Shown one piece after another: positions 6,642 through 17,487 of a stretch of 38,468 nt of DNA; within the stretch, counting starts at the first letter, position 1, and every line of letters begins with the position of its first letter. The position numbers and the translations under genes were made by a program. The notes beneath the pieces were generated by a model. It did not search any database and had not been told where the DNA came from. It saw only the letters and a list, made by a program, of their open reading frames with translations. The DNA comes from a virus. The DNA lies in the IMG/VR virus record IMGVR_UViG_3300007509_000020, positions 1-38,468 of that record. The stretch is one strand, 5' to 3'.

Positions 6642-8072
6642 ATGGGCGACGAAACAACAGTAGAAAATATTCTCAAAGCAGGAGACGTTTCTTGTGATGA
6701 ACTCTTTTTGACTACACAAGACAATACTCAATGGGACTTTAAGAATTTTATAGTTGAATTTAATTTATATGAAGATGTTTGGTCACCAACATTGACAGGA
6801 GAGATATTAGTTACTGATGCTATAAATGCAATAACAAATTGGCCAATCCGTGGCGGTGAATTGATAACGTGCAAATGGAGAACAAAAACATTTGAAGACG
6901 TTCCTGAGATGATAATAGAGAAATCATTTCAAATATATGCCATTGAAAAAAGAATGCTTAATAATGATAGAGAGCAATTTTACAAATTAAAGTTCTGCTC
7001 TGTAGAAGCAATCAGTGATCAAGCAAGAAGTATTACACAAGCATTTGGTGCAATAGGGCAACCAAGATCTACTGATCAAATAGCAGAACAAATATATTTA
7101 GATCATATACAAGAATATAGACGTATTGATTCACAAGGTGGAGTTACACCTCTTGTTATAGGCGACACACCACATACTTCTAAGATACAATACACTTCTA
7201 ACTTCTGGACACCGTTTCAAAACCTACAATTTATAAGCAGAAGATGTCAAGGCAGTCAATTTGAAGGTTCAGACTATGTGTTTTATGAATCTAATAAAAT
7301 GTTTTACTTAACATCATTTCAAAATTTAATACAAAAACAATTAGACATGGGATTATGGGAAGAGTTTTTGTATGCTCCGCCTGGTTTAGAGGTCCCACAT
7401 AGAGGAGGCGGTGAAAACTTTTTAGCAGCAGAACTTCCAATATCTTTTAGTAAAATAGAAGCTATACAAATTCCAAGAACAATTGATATATTAGATGGAC
7501 AAGACAGTGGTTACTATTCAGCATCCACAAGAGCTTACGATTTATTTACAAAAGAACAGGCTGAAGTTACATTAGATGGAAGAGATCAATTTGGTAATTT
7601 CGTTCACACAGATATAGGAATTCCAATACCAGGAGGAATACAACGTAATCCATATTCATTTGTAAATATTAAATATTTAAATCAATTTCAGTCCTCAGGA
7701 ATGCAAGGAGGATTAGTAGATGGAAAATTTGGAGCTGCAGCTAATCCAGCTGTTTTAGCTAATAATTTATTTAGGCAAGTTTATTTTAGTTCATTTAATG
7801 ATAACACATTTGAAATAGATTTACCAGGAAGAACAGATATAGAAGTTGGAAAACTTATTAAATTAGCTTATCCTAACGCAGGAGATAAGCCAATGGATGC
7901 AACCTATGATGATATAGTTGATCCTTTATTAACAGGACCATATTTAATAACAGCTATTAAGCATAAATTTGATAGTGTAAGGCATACAATGAAAGTAGAG
8001 ATAGTTAAAAATGGATTAGCAGCATCATTAGGTGAAATAGATGATAAAGTAGTAGGAGAAAATTTAGCATGA
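6642..8072 (+). CDS. 27: Baseplate hub protein gp27-like
   Basis: The 476-residue protein sits directly upstream of gp5, where the hub protein gp27 partners with the spike. Its N-terminal part (FKNFIVEFNLYEDVWSPTLT at 33-52, GEILVTDAINAITNWPIRGG) has the two-domain tube-like pattern of gp27/phage hub proteins, and the C-terminus (FEIDLPGRTDIEVGKLIKLA, then GPYLITAIKHKFDSVRHTMK) resembles the OB-type barrel ending of Mu gp44/T4 gp27 relatives. T4 gp27 is 391 aa, so this version is longer. Its stop overlaps the gp5 start by 4 nt (ATGA), as expected for proteins made in equal amounts for a trimeric hub. Assignment rests on fold pattern and neighbours. Confidence 0.78.
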   Translation: MGDETTVENILKAGDVSCDELFLTTQDNTQWDFKNFIVEFNLYEDVWSPTLTGEILVTDAINAITNWPIRGGELITCKWRTKTFEDVPEMIIEKSFQIYAIEKRMLNNDREQFYKLKFCSVEAISDQARSITQAFGAIGQPRSTDQIAEQIYLDHIQEYRRIDSQGGVTPLVIGDTPHTSKIQYTSNFWTPFQNLQFISRRCQGSQFEGSDYVFYESNKMFYLTSFQNLIQKQLDMGLWEEFLYAPPGLEVPHRGGGENFLAAELPISFSKIEAIQIPRTIDILDGQDSGYYSASTRAYDLFTKEQAEVTLDGRDQFGNFVHTDIGIPIPGGIQRNPYSFVNIKYLNQFQSSGMQGGLVDGKFGAAANPAVLANNLFRQVYFSSFNDNTFEIDLPGRTDIEVGKLIKLAYPNAGDKPMDATYDDIVDPLLTGPYLITAIKHKFDSVRHTMKVEIVKNGLAASLGEIDDKVVGENLA

Positions 8073-9607
8073 GCCAAGGAATGAAAAATTACGGCAAATT
8101 AAATATACCAGATTTTATTTGGTGGTTGGGTGTTGTTGAAGATAACAACGATCCAGCCTATGCCGGCAGAGTTAAAGTTAGGATAACAGGATATCATACA
8201 GGCAACAAACAAACATTACCTATAAAACATTTACCATATGCTGTTCCAATTAACTCTGTTACAAGTGCAGGCCTTAATGGAGTAATGGAAAATCACTCCT
8301 TATTACAGGGCTCAACAGTTATAGGTTTCTTTGCAGACGGCGAAGACGGACAAATTCCTATGATTCTAGGAACTATAGCAGGAAAACCAGCAGAAAAGCC
8401 TGAAGTAAATGACATAGATGGTTTTATGGACCCAACAGGAAGATTCCCAAGGTTGCCAGACGAACCTGATCAAGGGTTTGCTGGTATAGGAGAACCTGAT
8501 GTTTCTAGACTTGCTAGAAATGAAGCAGCAGAAACACATTACTCTTTATTAAATAGAAGAGCAACAAGAGACGAAGGAATAAGAACAGCAAGAGCACCGT
8601 CAGTATCAGAAGAAACCGGCGATGCCATATTAGATGATATAACAGGAAAAGATTACGAAGGAAAAACGTGGGATGAACCACACCCAAGAGGGAAATCAAA
8701 AGACGAGGCCAATTATTTTGATGCTGCACAAAAGTTAAGAGACGGAGAAAGCCCACAGCCAGGAGACAAAGAATGGACTTCCTTATATCCATTTAACACA
8801 GTTAAAGAAACTAGAGCAGGCCATGTATTTGAAATAGACAATACAGAAACAAACAGAAGAATTCATGAGTATCATCCATCAGGAACGAATTATGAAATTC
8901 ATGATGATGGTACAAAGGTTACAAATATTGTAGGTGATAATTATGAAATTATTGCTAAAGACAATAATGTTCTTATAAGAGGATCATGTAACGTTACAAT
9001 AGCAGGAGACGCTAAACTATTAGTTCAAGGAGATAAGTACGAAGAAGTAGAGGGAGATTACTTCTTATCAATTTTAGGCTCAAGGGTTACAAAAATAAAT
9101 GGTAATGATATTAAATCGGTTATATCAGATGTAACACATTCTATTAAAGGAAATAGAACAGCTCGTGTAGCTCAAGATGATACAGAAACAATAGTAGGAA
9201 ATCAAACAATTAGTGTAGCAAAAAATAGAACAGATTCTGTTGCAGAAACAGTTAATAAAACATATAACAAAGATTTAAAGAGTGTTAAAGAAAATGTAAT
9301 GGTCTCAGCAGGAGGAACGTATAGAGTATTAGCAGGAGACAATGTTTTCCTTGCGGCAACTGGATTATTAGAAGTAGGTTCAGGTTCTACAATGACAATA
9401 AAAACTTTAGCAGATCTAGATATGGATGCAGATGTTTCAATGACTATTGACTCACCCACTATGTCTATAGACGGACCTGCAGGAAACATTACATCTAATA
9501 ATATAACATTACATACACATACACATAAAGAAGTACCTAGAACTGGCGGATCTAGCTCACCACAACCTAGTACACAAGAAACACAAGCACCAACATCGGG
9601 GACATAA
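8069..9607 (+). CDS. 5: Baseplate central spike gp5, no lysozyme domain
   Basis: Residues about 10-115 form the gp5/VgrG OB domain (FIWWLGVVEDNNDPAYAGRV, VRITGYHT, VIGFFADGEDGQIPMILGTI). T4 gp5 has a lysozyme domain next; here residues about 120-250 are charged and linker-like with no recognisable lysozyme motif. From about 270 the sequence becomes short repeats of triple-stranded beta-helix type (VTNIVGDNYEIIAKDNNVLI, VTHSIKGNRTARVAQDDTET, TIVGNQTISVAKNRTDSVAE) forming the needle. Near the end LHTHTHKEV (H482, H484, H486) resembles the His cluster that binds iron at spike tips such as P2 gpV, followed by a Ser/Pro/Thr/Gln tail. Peptidoglycan degradation must come from another protein, or this shaft is purely mechanical. 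Confidence 0.9.
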   Translation: MSQGMKNYGKLNIPDFIWWLGVVEDNNDPAYAGRVKVRITGYHTGNKQTLPIKHLPYAVPINSVTSAGLNGVMENHSLLQGSTVIGFFADGEDGQIPMILGTIAGKPAEKPEVNDIDGFMDPTGRFPRLPDEPDQGFAGIGEPDVSRLARNEAAETHYSLLNRRATRDEGIRTARAPSVSEETGDAILDDITGKDYEGKTWDEPHPRGKSKDEANYFDAAQKLRDGESPQPGDKEWTSLYPFNTVKETRAGHVFEIDNTETNRRIHEYHPSGTNYEIHDDGTKVTNIVGDNYEIIAKDNNVLIRGSCNVTIAGDAKLLVQGDKYEEVEGDYFLSILGSRVTKINGNDIKSVISDVTHSIKGNRTARVAQDDTETIVGNQTISVAKNRTDSVAETVNKTYNKDLKSVKENVMVSAGGTYRVLAGDNVFLAATGLLEVGSGSTMTIKTLADLDMDADVSMTIDSPTMSIDGPAGNITSNNITLHTHTHKEVPRTGGSSSPQPSTQETQAPTSGT

Positions 9608-9610
9608 TAA

Positions 9611-10219
9611 ATGAGTTGCGGACCTAGTAAAAAATTATTGGAACTTGCAGATCAAGTTCAAGCTGCAGAGGATAAGTTTGACTCTATTATTAATGAGTCA
9701 CCATTAGGAAAGTTAAATGAAATAAAGAACGATGCTTTAGAAGATGTTAATAGTGTAATGGGTAAAATGGAAAATATGATTCCTAGTATTTTAAATAAAG
9801 TTTTATCTGATGATGACAAAACATTACATGATGATGTTAAAGATTTTTTAAAGGTTATTATGTTAGGAGCAATAGCATTGCCTGATATAAAATATAAACT
9901 TGAATATTTGAAAAATAAATGGGGCAATGTAGACTTAGGAGATATTAAAAACTTTGACGATTTACAAGATTTACTAAGAAACGGGGCAATTGATATAGAT
10001 ATGATTTGTAAAGCAATACCTAATATAGAAAAAGAAGGCGTTCAAGTTACAGTTAAAGCAACACCTACATCATTCCCAGATATAGATCCAGCTTCAATAT
10101 TAAAAGGAGGATCACTACCTTCAATACAGAAACCAAGCGTATATATTGAGATAGGCGATAGAATTAAGAAACAAGGTGAAGAATTCTTAAATTTAGAGTT
10201 ACCAGATTTCGATTTTTGA
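9611..10219 (+). CDS. Conserved virion protein between gp5 and gp25
   Basis: The 202-residue protein starts MSCGPSKKLLELADQVQAAE and is mostly helical and acidic in the first two thirds (EDVNSVMGKMENMIPSILNK), with a Pro/Lys-rich C-terminus. Proteins with the MSCGP start occur at this position in T4-like marine phages as structural proteins of unknown role; I cannot name a domain. Its place between spike and gp25 suggests a hub or spike accessory. It ends with TGA immediately before the late promoter of gp25. Confidence 0.75.
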   Translation: MSCGPSKKLLELADQVQAAEDKFDSIINESPLGKLNEIKNDALEDVNSVMGKMENMIPSILNKVLSDDDKTLHDDVKDFLKVIMLGAIALPDIKYKLEYLKNKWGNVDLGDIKNFDDLQDLLRNGAIDIDMICKAIPNIEKEGVQVTVKATPTSFPDIDPASILKGGSLPSIQKPSVYIEIGDRIKKQGEEFLNLELPDFDF

Positions 10220-10227
10220 TATAAATA
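10220..10227 (+). promoter_or_regulatory. Late promoter TATAAATA at gp25
   Basis: A perfect late box begins on the base after the upstream stop codon. The predicted start site is 10233, the A of the gp25 ATG. No Shine-Dalgarno is present in CTATT between box and ATG. The 24 bp from 10219 to 10242 are identical to the promoter/start of the 196-aa minus-strand gene. Confidence 0.78.
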
Positions 10228-10232
10228 CTATT

Positions 10233-10637
10233 ATGGCAACACAAAAATTAAAAGTAGCAAGGATATATAAAGACTTTGATATGCTGTTTACGAAAAACGC
10301 TCTTTCAGGAGATGTAAATAAAAAGTTAGACGTAAACGCTGTAAAGCAATCAATAAAGACATTGCTTTTATCAAAACCTTATGAGAGACCTTTTCATCCA
10401 GAACTAGGATCAAGATTATACGGCATGTTGTTTGAACCCATGCGGCCTGGAATGGAAATGTCTTTGGCAACTGCTATAGAACAGCAAATAACAAATTGGG
10501 AACCACGCGTGTCTTTAAATAGTGTTAAAGCTAGAGCTGATTATGAGAACAATGGTTATGATGTAAGTATTAGATTCCATGTTCTAGGAATAAACGAACC
10601 ACAAGACTTAACGGTAAGTCTTACAAGGCTGAGGTAA
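10233..10637 (+). CDS. 25: Baseplate wedge subunit gp25 (GpW/gp25 family)
   Basis: The 134-residue protein matches the gp25 family: KSIKTLLLS-type helix, then KPYERPFHPELGSRLYGMLF (about 48-67), and the family's EPR motif (E90-P91-R92) in NWEPRVSLNSV. gp25 is a sheath-initiator: it primes the first sheath ring on the baseplate and sits at the core bundle with gp6. T4 gp25 is 132 aa, so this is full length. The start abuts a late promoter with no leader or Shine-Dalgarno, so translation is either leaderless or relies on the read-through transcript. gp6 follows after 4 bp, as in T4. Confidence 0.93.
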   Translation: MATQKLKVARIYKDFDMLFTKNALSGDVNKKLDVNAVKQSIKTLLLSKPYERPFHPELGSRLYGMLFEPMRPGMEMSLATAIEQQITNWEPRVSLNSVKARADYENNGYDVSIRFHVLGINEPQDLTVSLTRLR

Positions 10638-10641
10638 ACAA

Positions 10642-12831
10642 ATGGCACAATTAAACGTAACAGAATTAGACTTTGACAACATAAAGGCAAACCTTAAGAC
10701 CTTTTTAAATAGTCAAACAGAATTTTCAGATTATAACTTCGAAGGTTCAGGCCTTGCAGTTCTAATAGACTTATTAGCATATAATACACACTATAATGGC
10801 ATATTAGCACACATGTTAGCTAATGAAAACTTCATAGATACTGCTATTAAGAGAGAATCTGTAGTATCAATAGCAAAAGCATTAGGTTATACACCCAGAT
10901 CTACCCGATGTTCTGCTGGAAATATTAATTTAGCAGTAACGGTTCCAGCTAGTTATACGGCAACAACGCTGGCATTGAGTAGAGATGCTTCATTTTCCTC
11001 AGCTGTAGACGGAACAACTTATCAATTTTATCCTGCAGGAACAACAACTACTCAAGCGGTAACGGCCGGAGGAGCTGGCCCTTATTGGTTATACGGAACA
11101 CATGCAACACTAGGTAAAGGATATTACTATCCTATATATTTAACAGAGGCAGCAGCAGAAGCAGCAGATACAGGCGGAACAGGAGCAACAAGTTATACGT
11201 TTACAGAATATAGTGGTGTTACTTTTTATTCACCTAATAGCAGTAAAAAAGAAGCACAAACATCGTTAGGCACACAAACATCAACAGGACAAAATACAAC
11301 AATATCCTCAGGGTTGACTTATGGCATGTACACAGGACAAACAGCTTCCTCAGCAGACCAAAAGCAATTTGTTTTTCCTGGATTAACGATTAAAGAAGGT
11401 TTAAGAGTAGCAAATCAATTTGTAGTATCAATAGGCAGTGAAGCAGGCCCTTATGTTTTACCAAATAATAGAGCAGACACATCCACATTAAGAGTTAGAG
11501 TTCAAAATTCTTCAACAGATTTAACAACAACGGTTTATAATTTAAATACAACATTTTTAAATGTTAAATCAGATACCAAAGCATATTTTGTAGAAGAAGG
11601 AGCTGATGGTTTATTTCAAATAAGATTTGGAGATGATATTATAGGCAAAAAATTATCTAATGGCAACATTGTTATAATTGATTATATAAACACTAACGGA
11701 ACAAAAGCAAATACAGCTAAAAGTTTTGCAGCAACTGTAACTCTTGCAACATCAGGAGAGTCAGTTTATAATACGACGTACGCAGCAGCTTCTGGAGGCT
11801 CTGTACAGGAATCAATAGATGAAATTAGATTTAATGCTCCTCGATTTAATGCAACAAGAAATAGAGCAGTTACCGAACAAGACTATGAAACACTTATATT
11901 AGCAAGTAATCCAAATATACAATCGTGTTCTGTTTGGGGTGGAGAGAAAAATGATCCACCTATATATGGTAAAGTGTTTATATCACTTAATCCTGTGTTA
12001 GGTTCAGTTATAACAGAATCAGATAAAGATAATATCAAAACAGCGGTTATAGAACCCAAAACTCCGGTATCAATTATTCCTGAGTTTGTAGATCCAGAAT
12101 ACACATACGTTTCTTTAGACGTGGGGGTAACATATGATCCTAAATTAACAACTTTAGCAAAAGGACAAATAGAATCAGGAGTCTTAGGTAATGTAAATTC
12201 TTATTTTAATAATAGTTTAAATAAATTAAACAAGAGTTTTTATTATTCAAGATTACACGATACTATTAAATCTTTTTCAGACGCAATAATATCTGTAAAC
12301 ATACAAACCAGATTACAAAAAAGAATCAAACCTGATTTGGCAGTACCAAAAAACTATACAGTCCAATTTAATCAAAAGTTACAACCAAGAGAACTTACAA
12401 GCACATATTTTGATTTAACAACAGCAAACGTAACAACAAAGGTTTTATTACAAGACGTTCCAGCAGCCTCAGTGGTTGCCCCAGCGTATAGTGGAACAGG
12501 AACGGTAAATGCAGTTACAAATACAGGAACAGTTATAGCAGCTATAGGAACAATAGACTATGATTCAGGAACAGTAAATATTCCATCAACAACAATAAAC
12601 AAATTATATGGCACAGAAGCAACATTAAGGATACAAGTTACTCCACATGATGCTGTAAAGGATATAACAACACAAGCACTAATTAGAACCTCAGATACTT
12701 CTACAGCTGCAGTCGTTGCTAAACCCTCAAGAAATACAGTATTGACACTAGATGATAGTGTTGTGAGCTCAACAATAAATTCAAGAGCAGGTACAGTAAT
12801 AACAGCAACACCTGAAGTAGAAGAGATCTAA
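10642..12831 (+). CDS. 6: Baseplate wedge subunit gp6
   Basis: The 729-residue protein has the gp6/J-like N-terminal signature: [75 protein letters not shown]. gp6 dimers with gp25 form the iris ring of the baseplate that opens on contraction. It exceeds T4 gp6 (660 aa) by a Thr/Ala/Gly-rich stretch around residues 115-235, which looks like a surface insertion. The conserved core resumes near [20 protein letters not shown] (about 390-410) and [20 protein letters not shown]. The stop overlaps the next start in TAATG. Confidence 0.93.
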   Translation: MAQLNVTELDFDNIKANLKTFLNSQTEFSDYNFEGSGLAVLIDLLAYNTHYNGILAHMLANENFIDTAIKRESVVSIAKALGYTPRSTRCSAGNINLAVTVPASYTATTLALSRDASFSSAVDGTTYQFYPAGTTTTQAVTAGGAGPYWLYGTHATLGKGYYYPIYLTEAAAEAADTGGTGATSYTFTEYSGVTFYSPNSSKKEAQTSLGTQTSTGQNTTISSGLTYGMYTGQTASSADQKQFVFPGLTIKEGLRVANQFVVSIGSEAGPYVLPNNRADTSTLRVRVQNSSTDLTTTVYNLNTTFLNVKSDTKAYFVEEGADGLFQIRFGDDIIGKKLSNGNIVIIDYINTNGTKANTAKSFAATVTLATSGESVYNTTYAAASGGSVQESIDEIRFNAPRFNATRNRAVTEQDYETLILASNPNIQSCSVWGGEKNDPPIYGKVFISLNPVLGSVITESDKDNIKTAVIEPKTPVSIIPEFVDPEYTYVSLDVGVTYDPKLTTLAKGQIESGVLGNVNSYFNNSLNKLNKSFYYSRLHDTIKSFSDAIISVNIQTRLQKRIKPDLAVPKNYTVQFNQKLQPRELTSTYFDLTTANVTTKVLLQDVPAASVVAPAYSGTGTVNAVTNTGTVIAAIGTIDYDSGTVNIPSTTINKLYGTEATLRIQVTPHDAVKDITTQALIRTSDTSTAAVVAKPSRNTVLTLDDSVVSSTINSRAGTVITATPEVEEI

Positions 12832-15410
12832 TGACTGATTATATCCCATCATTTTATAGATTTGTTTCATCTATAACCCTTTCGGCTGGGGGCACGGGAT
12901 ATTTTAATGTGCCTACAATATCAATTACCGGCGGTGGTGGCACTGGAGCCACAGCAATAGCCACAGTATCTAGTGGCGCAGTTACTACAATAACAGTTAC
13001 AAACATTGGAACAGGTTATACTTCTGTTCCAACAGTTACTATAACACCACATGCTTCTGACACAACAGCAACAGGAGCAACAGCAGCAGCAGTATTAGAT
13101 GCTGCACAAGGCGATATAAAAACAGAAACAAGAAATACTTCCTTCTTAATAGAAGATCAATTTCCAGAATATATTAGAGATGAGTATCCAACATTCGTTA
13201 CTTTCCTTAAAAAGTATTATGAATTTATGGATCAAGATGCTAAGCAAAGTGATGAGATAGTAAATTACAGTAATGATATTGACTATGCACAGGAAGCCTT
13301 TTTAGATAAATGGAGAGGTGCTCTTGTAAATGATTTTCCTAAGAGTGTAAAGGTAGACAAACGTTTCTTTTATAAAAGAGCTAAAGACTTTTATGAAGCA
13401 AAAGGTAACAAGGAATCAATAGAAACATTTTTTAGGTTATTGTACGGCGAGAATGTTGAAGTACAATATCCTAGTAGATATATTTTAAAACCTTCTGATG
13501 CTTATTATAACGTAGAACAAGCTGTTAAATTACAAGAAGCAGAACACGGAGGGACATTAGAACCTTTAACACTACAAGGTAAAAAGATTGATATTAGATA
13601 TTATCGATCAACAGGTTCTGTTACAGCATTAAACACGCAAAACGCAACGGTAACTAGAGTAGAAAAGAACACATATCAGACAAATGGTTTAACATTACAA
13701 AGATTTGACCTTATCCTTAAATTTGATAGTCCAACAACAGTAGTATATGGTCCTGGAGCAGGAGGAGTAGCAACAGCAACAATATCTTCTGGCACCATAG
13801 CAAGTATAGCTATTAATGACGCAGGAGCTGATTATCACGCAATACCAGGCATACAAATATATGGAGATGGTTCAGGAGCCACAGCAACAGCAACAATAGC
13901 AGACGGAAAACTATCAGCAATTAATGTTACTGCAGCAGGATCAGGATATACTACTGCAGGAATTAATATAATCACAGAAGAAGCCCCTACAGACATACGA
14001 TCCTATGTCGTAGATGACGGAGCAGGAAACGCAACGACAGATATTTATGGATACTTGGTTAGACAATTAACCTCGGTTACATATAAGTCTTACAGTGGTT
14101 CAGCATCAGATGCAGGGTTTAAAGTAGGACAAGTCTACAAAATTAATGAAACGGGAGATGATGGTAAAGGGTATGCATCAGCCGGAGATGGAACAAACGG
14201 TTCAGGCGGTGGATATTTTTATGTTCATACAAATGCAACAGATAATTATACTTTTATAGGCGGACAAAACAACGCTTATATAAGAGTTACATCTGTTACA
14301 ACAGCAGGCCTTCCGTCAACATTCCAAATCATTAACGCAGGATCAGGATTTGTAGCAGACTGTGCAAATGTTGTAATAACATCACCAACGGGTGAAGTGG
14401 TTACAATAGAAATTTGTACAGGATACTTATTTGAATATGAAGGTAAGTGGAAAGATGACAGAGGAAAATTATCCGATGTCAACGTATTACAAGACAACAA
14501 ACGATATCAACCATATGCTTATGTCATTAAGTCAACTGTAGAACAGACGACTTGGGACAGAGCAATAAGAGACACCGTACACCCTGCAGGAATGCAAGTG
14601 TTTGGAGATCTTGTTGTAAGAAGTGTGGTTGATTACAATGTTGCATTCTCAGTTTCATCAACTGGATACACGTTCTATAAATTCTTAACAACAGACACAG
14701 TAAGCACATCTGAAACAGTCGCTAAATTCTTTGAAATACCAAAGACAGATACAAGTACAGTAACAGAAGCACACGCAATAGCGTTTGCTCCTGGCATGTT
14801 TACTTCTACAGCTACAGCTGACGATCAAGATTACGGCGAACCATATGTTGTTTTAGGAGATGGTGGGTCACCGAACTCGGCTTATTGGAATGACTCTAGT
14901 GATGGAAACGATGCAGACAATTATAATATTGGGGAACAAAGGTTCAGTTGGTCTATGACTAAACCGCTAGCACATTCGATTACTGTTACAGATTCAGCAG
15001 CAGTGGTAGCGGCATTTACTAGAGCGTTCTCAGACTCAGCAACTATTACAGATGATTTAACAATTGGTAGAATTGTTGAGTACGCAGACACAGGAACAGC
15101 AACAGATAGCCCAGCAATATTATTCAGTCAAGCATTAACAGAAACACAATCGGTATCAGATAGTGCAGTTTGGACAATTGGATTGAACAAATCTGAAACA
15201 ACTTCCAATTCTGATAGCGTAAACAGTATAAATACTAACAAAGGAATAACGGAAACACCTTCTGTAACAGAAACAGTCGTTAATGCACTAAGCAAACCAG
15301 CAACGGAGAGCTCAAGTGCAGTGGACACAGGAGATGGATTTAACCAAGACTATGTAGATCACCTTTATTTAGGTGAGGATTATGTAGGAGACACTTGGTC
15401 GTTTACATAA
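12831..15410 (+). CDS. Large baseplate/virion protein at the gp7 position
   Basis: This 859-residue protein lies between gp6 and gp8, where T4 encodes gp7. After an N-terminal Gly/Tyr repeat module (residues about 15-74), the core has [20 protein letters not shown] (about 105-124) and [11 protein letters not shown], a signature common in virion proteins of T4-like marine phages. A second repeat module lies at about 309-386. The C-terminal third, after [20 protein letters not shown], is built of Ser/Thr-rich TDSA / SETxSVTD-like repeats ending [17 protein letters not shown], a fibre-like region. It is probably a wedge component carrying exposed decoration. T4 gp7 is 1032 aa; I cannot show direct homology. 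A TATAAATA box lies inside its 3' end at 15227. Confidence 0.75.
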   Translation: MTDYIPSFYRFVSSITLSAGGTGYFNVPTISITGGGGTGATAIATVSSGAVTTITVTNIGTGYTSVPTVTITPHASDTTATGATAAAVLDAAQGDIKTETRNTSFLIEDQFPEYIRDEYPTFVTFLKKYYEFMDQDAKQSDEIVNYSNDIDYAQEAFLDKWRGALVNDFPKSVKVDKRFFYKRAKDFYEAKGNKESIETFFRLLYGENVEVQYPSRYILKPSDAYYNVEQAVKLQEAEHGGTLEPLTLQGKKIDIRYYRSTGSVTALNTQNATVTRVEKNTYQTNGLTLQRFDLILKFDSPTTVVYGPGAGGVATATISSGTIASIAINDAGADYHAIPGIQIYGDGSGATATATIADGKLSAINVTAAGSGYTTAGINIITEEAPTDIRSYVVDDGAGNATTDIYGYLVRQLTSVTYKSYSGSASDAGFKVGQVYKINETGDDGKGYASAGDGTNGSGGGYFYVHTNATDNYTFIGGQNNAYIRVTSVTTAGLPSTFQIINAGSGFVADCANVVITSPTGEVVTIEICTGYLFEYEGKWKDDRGKLSDVNVLQDNKRYQPYAYVIKSTVEQTTWDRAIRDTVHPAGMQVFGDLVVRSVVDYNVAFSVSSTGYTFYKFLTTDTVSTSETVAKFFEIPKTDTSTVTEAHAIAFAPGMFTSTATADDQDYGEPYVVLGDGGSPNSAYWNDSSDGNDADNYNIGEQRFSWSMTKPLAHSITVTDSAAVVAAFTRAFSDSATITDDLTIGRIVEYADTGTATDSPAILFSQALTETQSVSDSAVWTIGLNKSETTSNSDSVNSINTNKGITETPSVTETVVNALSKPATESSSAVDTGDGFNQDYVDHLYLGEDYVGDTWSFT
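12873..13052 (+). repeat. Gly/Tyr repeat module, copy 1
   Basis: Encodes two tandem units of the pattern [38 protein letters not shown]. The GTGYTSVP core is shared at DNA and protein level with units in the gp8-like and giant proteins downstream. This copy is at the extreme N-terminus, before the conserved core. Confidence 0.7.
13756..13988 (+). repeat. Gly/Tyr repeat module, copy 2
   Basis: Second pair of units within the same gene, with cores [20 protein letters not shown] and [12 protein letters not shown]. It is inserted in the middle of the protein. Confidence 0.65.
15227..15234 (+). promoter_or_regulatory. Possible internal late promoter TATAAATA
   Basis: Perfect late box inside the 3' coding region of the 859-aa gene, about 200 nt upstream of the 147-aa gene. 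Predicted start near 15240. It may boost fibre genes; chance occurrence in A+T-rich DNA cannot be excluded. Confidence 0.45.
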
Positions 15411-15440
15411 AATAAACAAAAGATAGATTAGGAGACTAAA

Positions 15441-15884
15441 ATGTTTAAAAAAGATGAGACAAAAGCTACAGGTAAGCTTAAAGTTGAAATCAAAGACAAA
15501 CAGGGCAATGTCAAAGAAACTAGGGAATTAGAAAACCTGGTTGTTGACACTGGCCTAGCCTTTATAGCATCCCGAATGAAAGATGCTTCAGCAACAGCCA
15601 TGTCACATATGGCTATTGGTACAGGAACATCAGCAGCAGCTTCAGGCAATACCGCTTTAGGTACAGAAGCAGCTCGTGTTGCACTTACATCTACAACAGT
15701 TACAAGTAATGCAGTAGCTTATGTTTGCTCATTTGCAGCAGGCACAGGTACTGGAGCTATTACAGAAGCAGGCATATTAAATGCAGCTTCAGGTGGTACT
15801 CTTTTATGCAGGACTGTATTTTCGGTTGTAAATAAAGGCGCGTCTGATTCAATGACAATTACTTGGACAGTAACAATTTCTTAA
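15441..15884 (+). CDS. Small tail/appendage protein
   Basis: The 147-residue protein starts MFKKDETKATGKLKVEIKDK and has ELENLVVDTGLAFIASRMKD (about 30-49), MAIGTGTSAAASGNTALGTE (about 57-76), then a beta-rich Ala/Thr region ending MTITWTVTIS. The NLVVDTGL...MAIGTGT...GNTALGTE pattern recurs in small tail-appendage proteins of many tailed phages, but the function is not established to my knowledge. A good GGAG Shine-Dalgarno (15430-15433) lies 7 nt upstream of the ATG. Its location between baseplate wedge genes suggests an exposed baseplate accessory. Confidence 0.75.
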   Translation: MFKKDETKATGKLKVEIKDKQGNVKETRELENLVVDTGLAFIASRMKDASATAMSHMAIGTGTSAAASGNTALGTEAARVALTSTTVTSNAVAYVCSFAAGTGTGAITEAGILNAASGGTLLCRTVFSVVNKGASDSMTITWTVTIS

Positions 15885-15895
15885 TAGAGAAATAA

Positions 15896-17482
15896 ATGGC
15901 ACTCGTATTACGCAGACTAGGTAGAGTAGAATTAGCAAGATCTTTTTATAGAGATATAAAAAATAATAATGATTATTTCCACTTTGCTGTAGGCAGGACA
16001 TTACCCTGGACAGATGATACTGTTCCAGAGAGCCCTGTTGATTCTGATGCTTATGTATCAGAGTTTAGACGTAGTATGATGTTCACGCAAAGGATAGACT
16101 CAGCAGATATTTGTATGTTAGCAAATAGAACTGACTGGGTATCCGGCACAGTTTACGACGAATACGATGATACATATTCGTCTAGTAATCAATCAAATTC
16201 GGGAGCACAAAGTTTAGCGGAAGCTAATTTCTTTGTTGTTACCGATGAGTTTAAGGTTTATAAATGTATATCTAATAACTTGAATGGTACTTCAACGGTA
16301 AAACCAACAAGCACAGGAACATCTGTGTTCGAATTATCAGACAAATACAATTGGAAGTTCATGTTTCAAATATCAGCTTCCGATCAAAATAAATTTTTAG
16401 ACGCAGATTACATTCCTGTTAGAAAAATAACAGGAAATCCAACACATGATGTCAATGGAGAAGTTGATAGCATTACGATAACAGCGGGAGGATCAGGATA
16501 TACTTCTGTTCCAACTGCTGCTATTGTTGGTGATGGCACAGGAGCAACAGGCACAGCTACAATATCAGGAGGAGCAGTTACAGGTGTAACGATAACTTCT
16601 TCAGGTAGTGGTTATAGTTTTGCCTTTGTTGCGTTTACGGGCGGGGGTGGAGCTAACGCGGCCGGAACTGTAAACTTAGGCGACGCAGATAGTTTACCAG
16701 CATTACAAAGTGCTGTAGAAGGTGCAGCAGTAGCAGGAACAGTAGACAGAGTAGTTCTTACAGCAGGCGGACAAGATTATGCAACAGGCGATGTTGTAAT
16801 ATCAATAACAGGTGACGGAACAGGAGCTGAGGCTTCTGCTTATGTTAATGAAACAACAGGAGCATTGACAAGTATTAGAGTTACAAACCCGGGCCAAAAC
16901 TATTCATACGCAACAATGTCAATAACTAACACAACAGCACCTGGAACGGGTGCTACAGCTAGAGCAATTATATCTCCACAAGGAGGACATGGCTCTAACG
17001 CAACTCGAGAATTATTTGCAAATAATCTTGGACTTACAGTATCATTTGCAGATAATACAAATAGGGATTTAATTTTAGGTAATGATTTTAGACAACTTGC
17101 CTTAATTAAGAACATTAAAACACCCGGAGCAGTTACTTACACAACAAATACAGGCACAGCTTGTTATATTATTACAGTAGCTAGCTTAGGATCAAATTGG
17201 GCTGTAGATGATATAATTAAAACAGATGACGGCGGTGAGTTTACTGTTATACAGATAGACGAAGATAATAAGAAGGTTTATTTAGCAGCATCTATTCCTT
17301 TAATTACAAATTCATCAACATTGGAAAATACTACCAAGAGTTTGACAGGTTTGAGTATAAATAGTGTTACAGTACCGGAAGTTGATAATGCAACCGGAGA
17401 AATTATTTACTTAGATAACAGGTCTCCTATTACAAGATCGGCAGACCAAGTAGAACAAATAAAAGCATTGATTAGGTTTTAA
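15896..17482 (+). CDS. 8: Baseplate wedge subunit gp8 with a large repeat insertion
   Basis: The ends match T4 gp8. The N-terminus [20 protein letters not shown] and [20 protein letters not shown] parallels T4 gp8 FVSFGRSEPW...PYPTDS, and the C-terminus [20 protein letters not shown] plus QIKALIRF parallels T4 gp8 GEMIYMENRPPI...DQTEEINILFTF. The homologous [12 protein letters not shown] segment follows at about 155. T4 gp8 is 334 aa; here 528 aa, the excess being residues about 189-362, made of Gly/Tyr repeat units between [12 protein letters not shown] and [13 protein letters not shown]. gp8 is a wedge dimer bridging gp7 and gp10. The insertion would project a repeat domain from each wedge. 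A late box lies in its 3' end. Confidence 0.9.
   Translation: MALVLRRLGRVELARSFYRDIKNNNDYFHFAVGRTLPWTDDTVPESPVDSDAYVSEFRRSMMFTQRIDSADICMLANRTDWVSGTVYDEYDDTYSSSNQSNSGAQSLAEANFFVVTDEFKVYKCISNNLNGTSTVKPTSTGTSVFELSDKYNWKFMFQISASDQNKFLDADYIPVRKITGNPTHDVNGEVDSITITAGGSGYTSVPTAAIVGDGTGATGTATISGGAVTGVTITSSGSGYSFAFVAFTGGGGANAAGTVNLGDADSLPALQSAVEGAAVAGTVDRVVLTAGGQDYATGDVVISITGDGTGAEASAYVNETTGALTSIRVTNPGQNYSYATMSITNTTAPGTGATARAIISPQGGHGSNATRELFANNLGLTVSFADNTNRDLILGNDFRQLALIKNIKTPGAVTYTTNTGTACYIITVASLGSNWAVDDIIKTDDGGEFTVIQIDEDNKKVYLAASIPLITNSSTLENTTKSLTGLSINSVTVPEVDNATGEIIYLDNRSPITRSADQVEQIKALIRF
16462..16983 (+). repeat. Gly/Tyr repeat module inserted in gp8
   Basis: At least three units: [38 protein letters not shown], and a more divergent [20 protein letters not shown] with [18 protein letters not shown]. 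The segment is absent from T4 gp8, whose flanking regions align on both sides, so it is an insertion into a conserved baseplate protein. Confidence 0.75.
17356..17363 (+). promoter_or_regulatory. Possible late promoter TATAAATA before the giant gene
   Basis: Perfect late box within the last 130 nt of the gp8-like gene. Predicted start near 17369, giving a leader of about 119 nt to the 2141-codon gene. Confidence 0.5.
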
Positions 17483-17487
17483 CAAAA

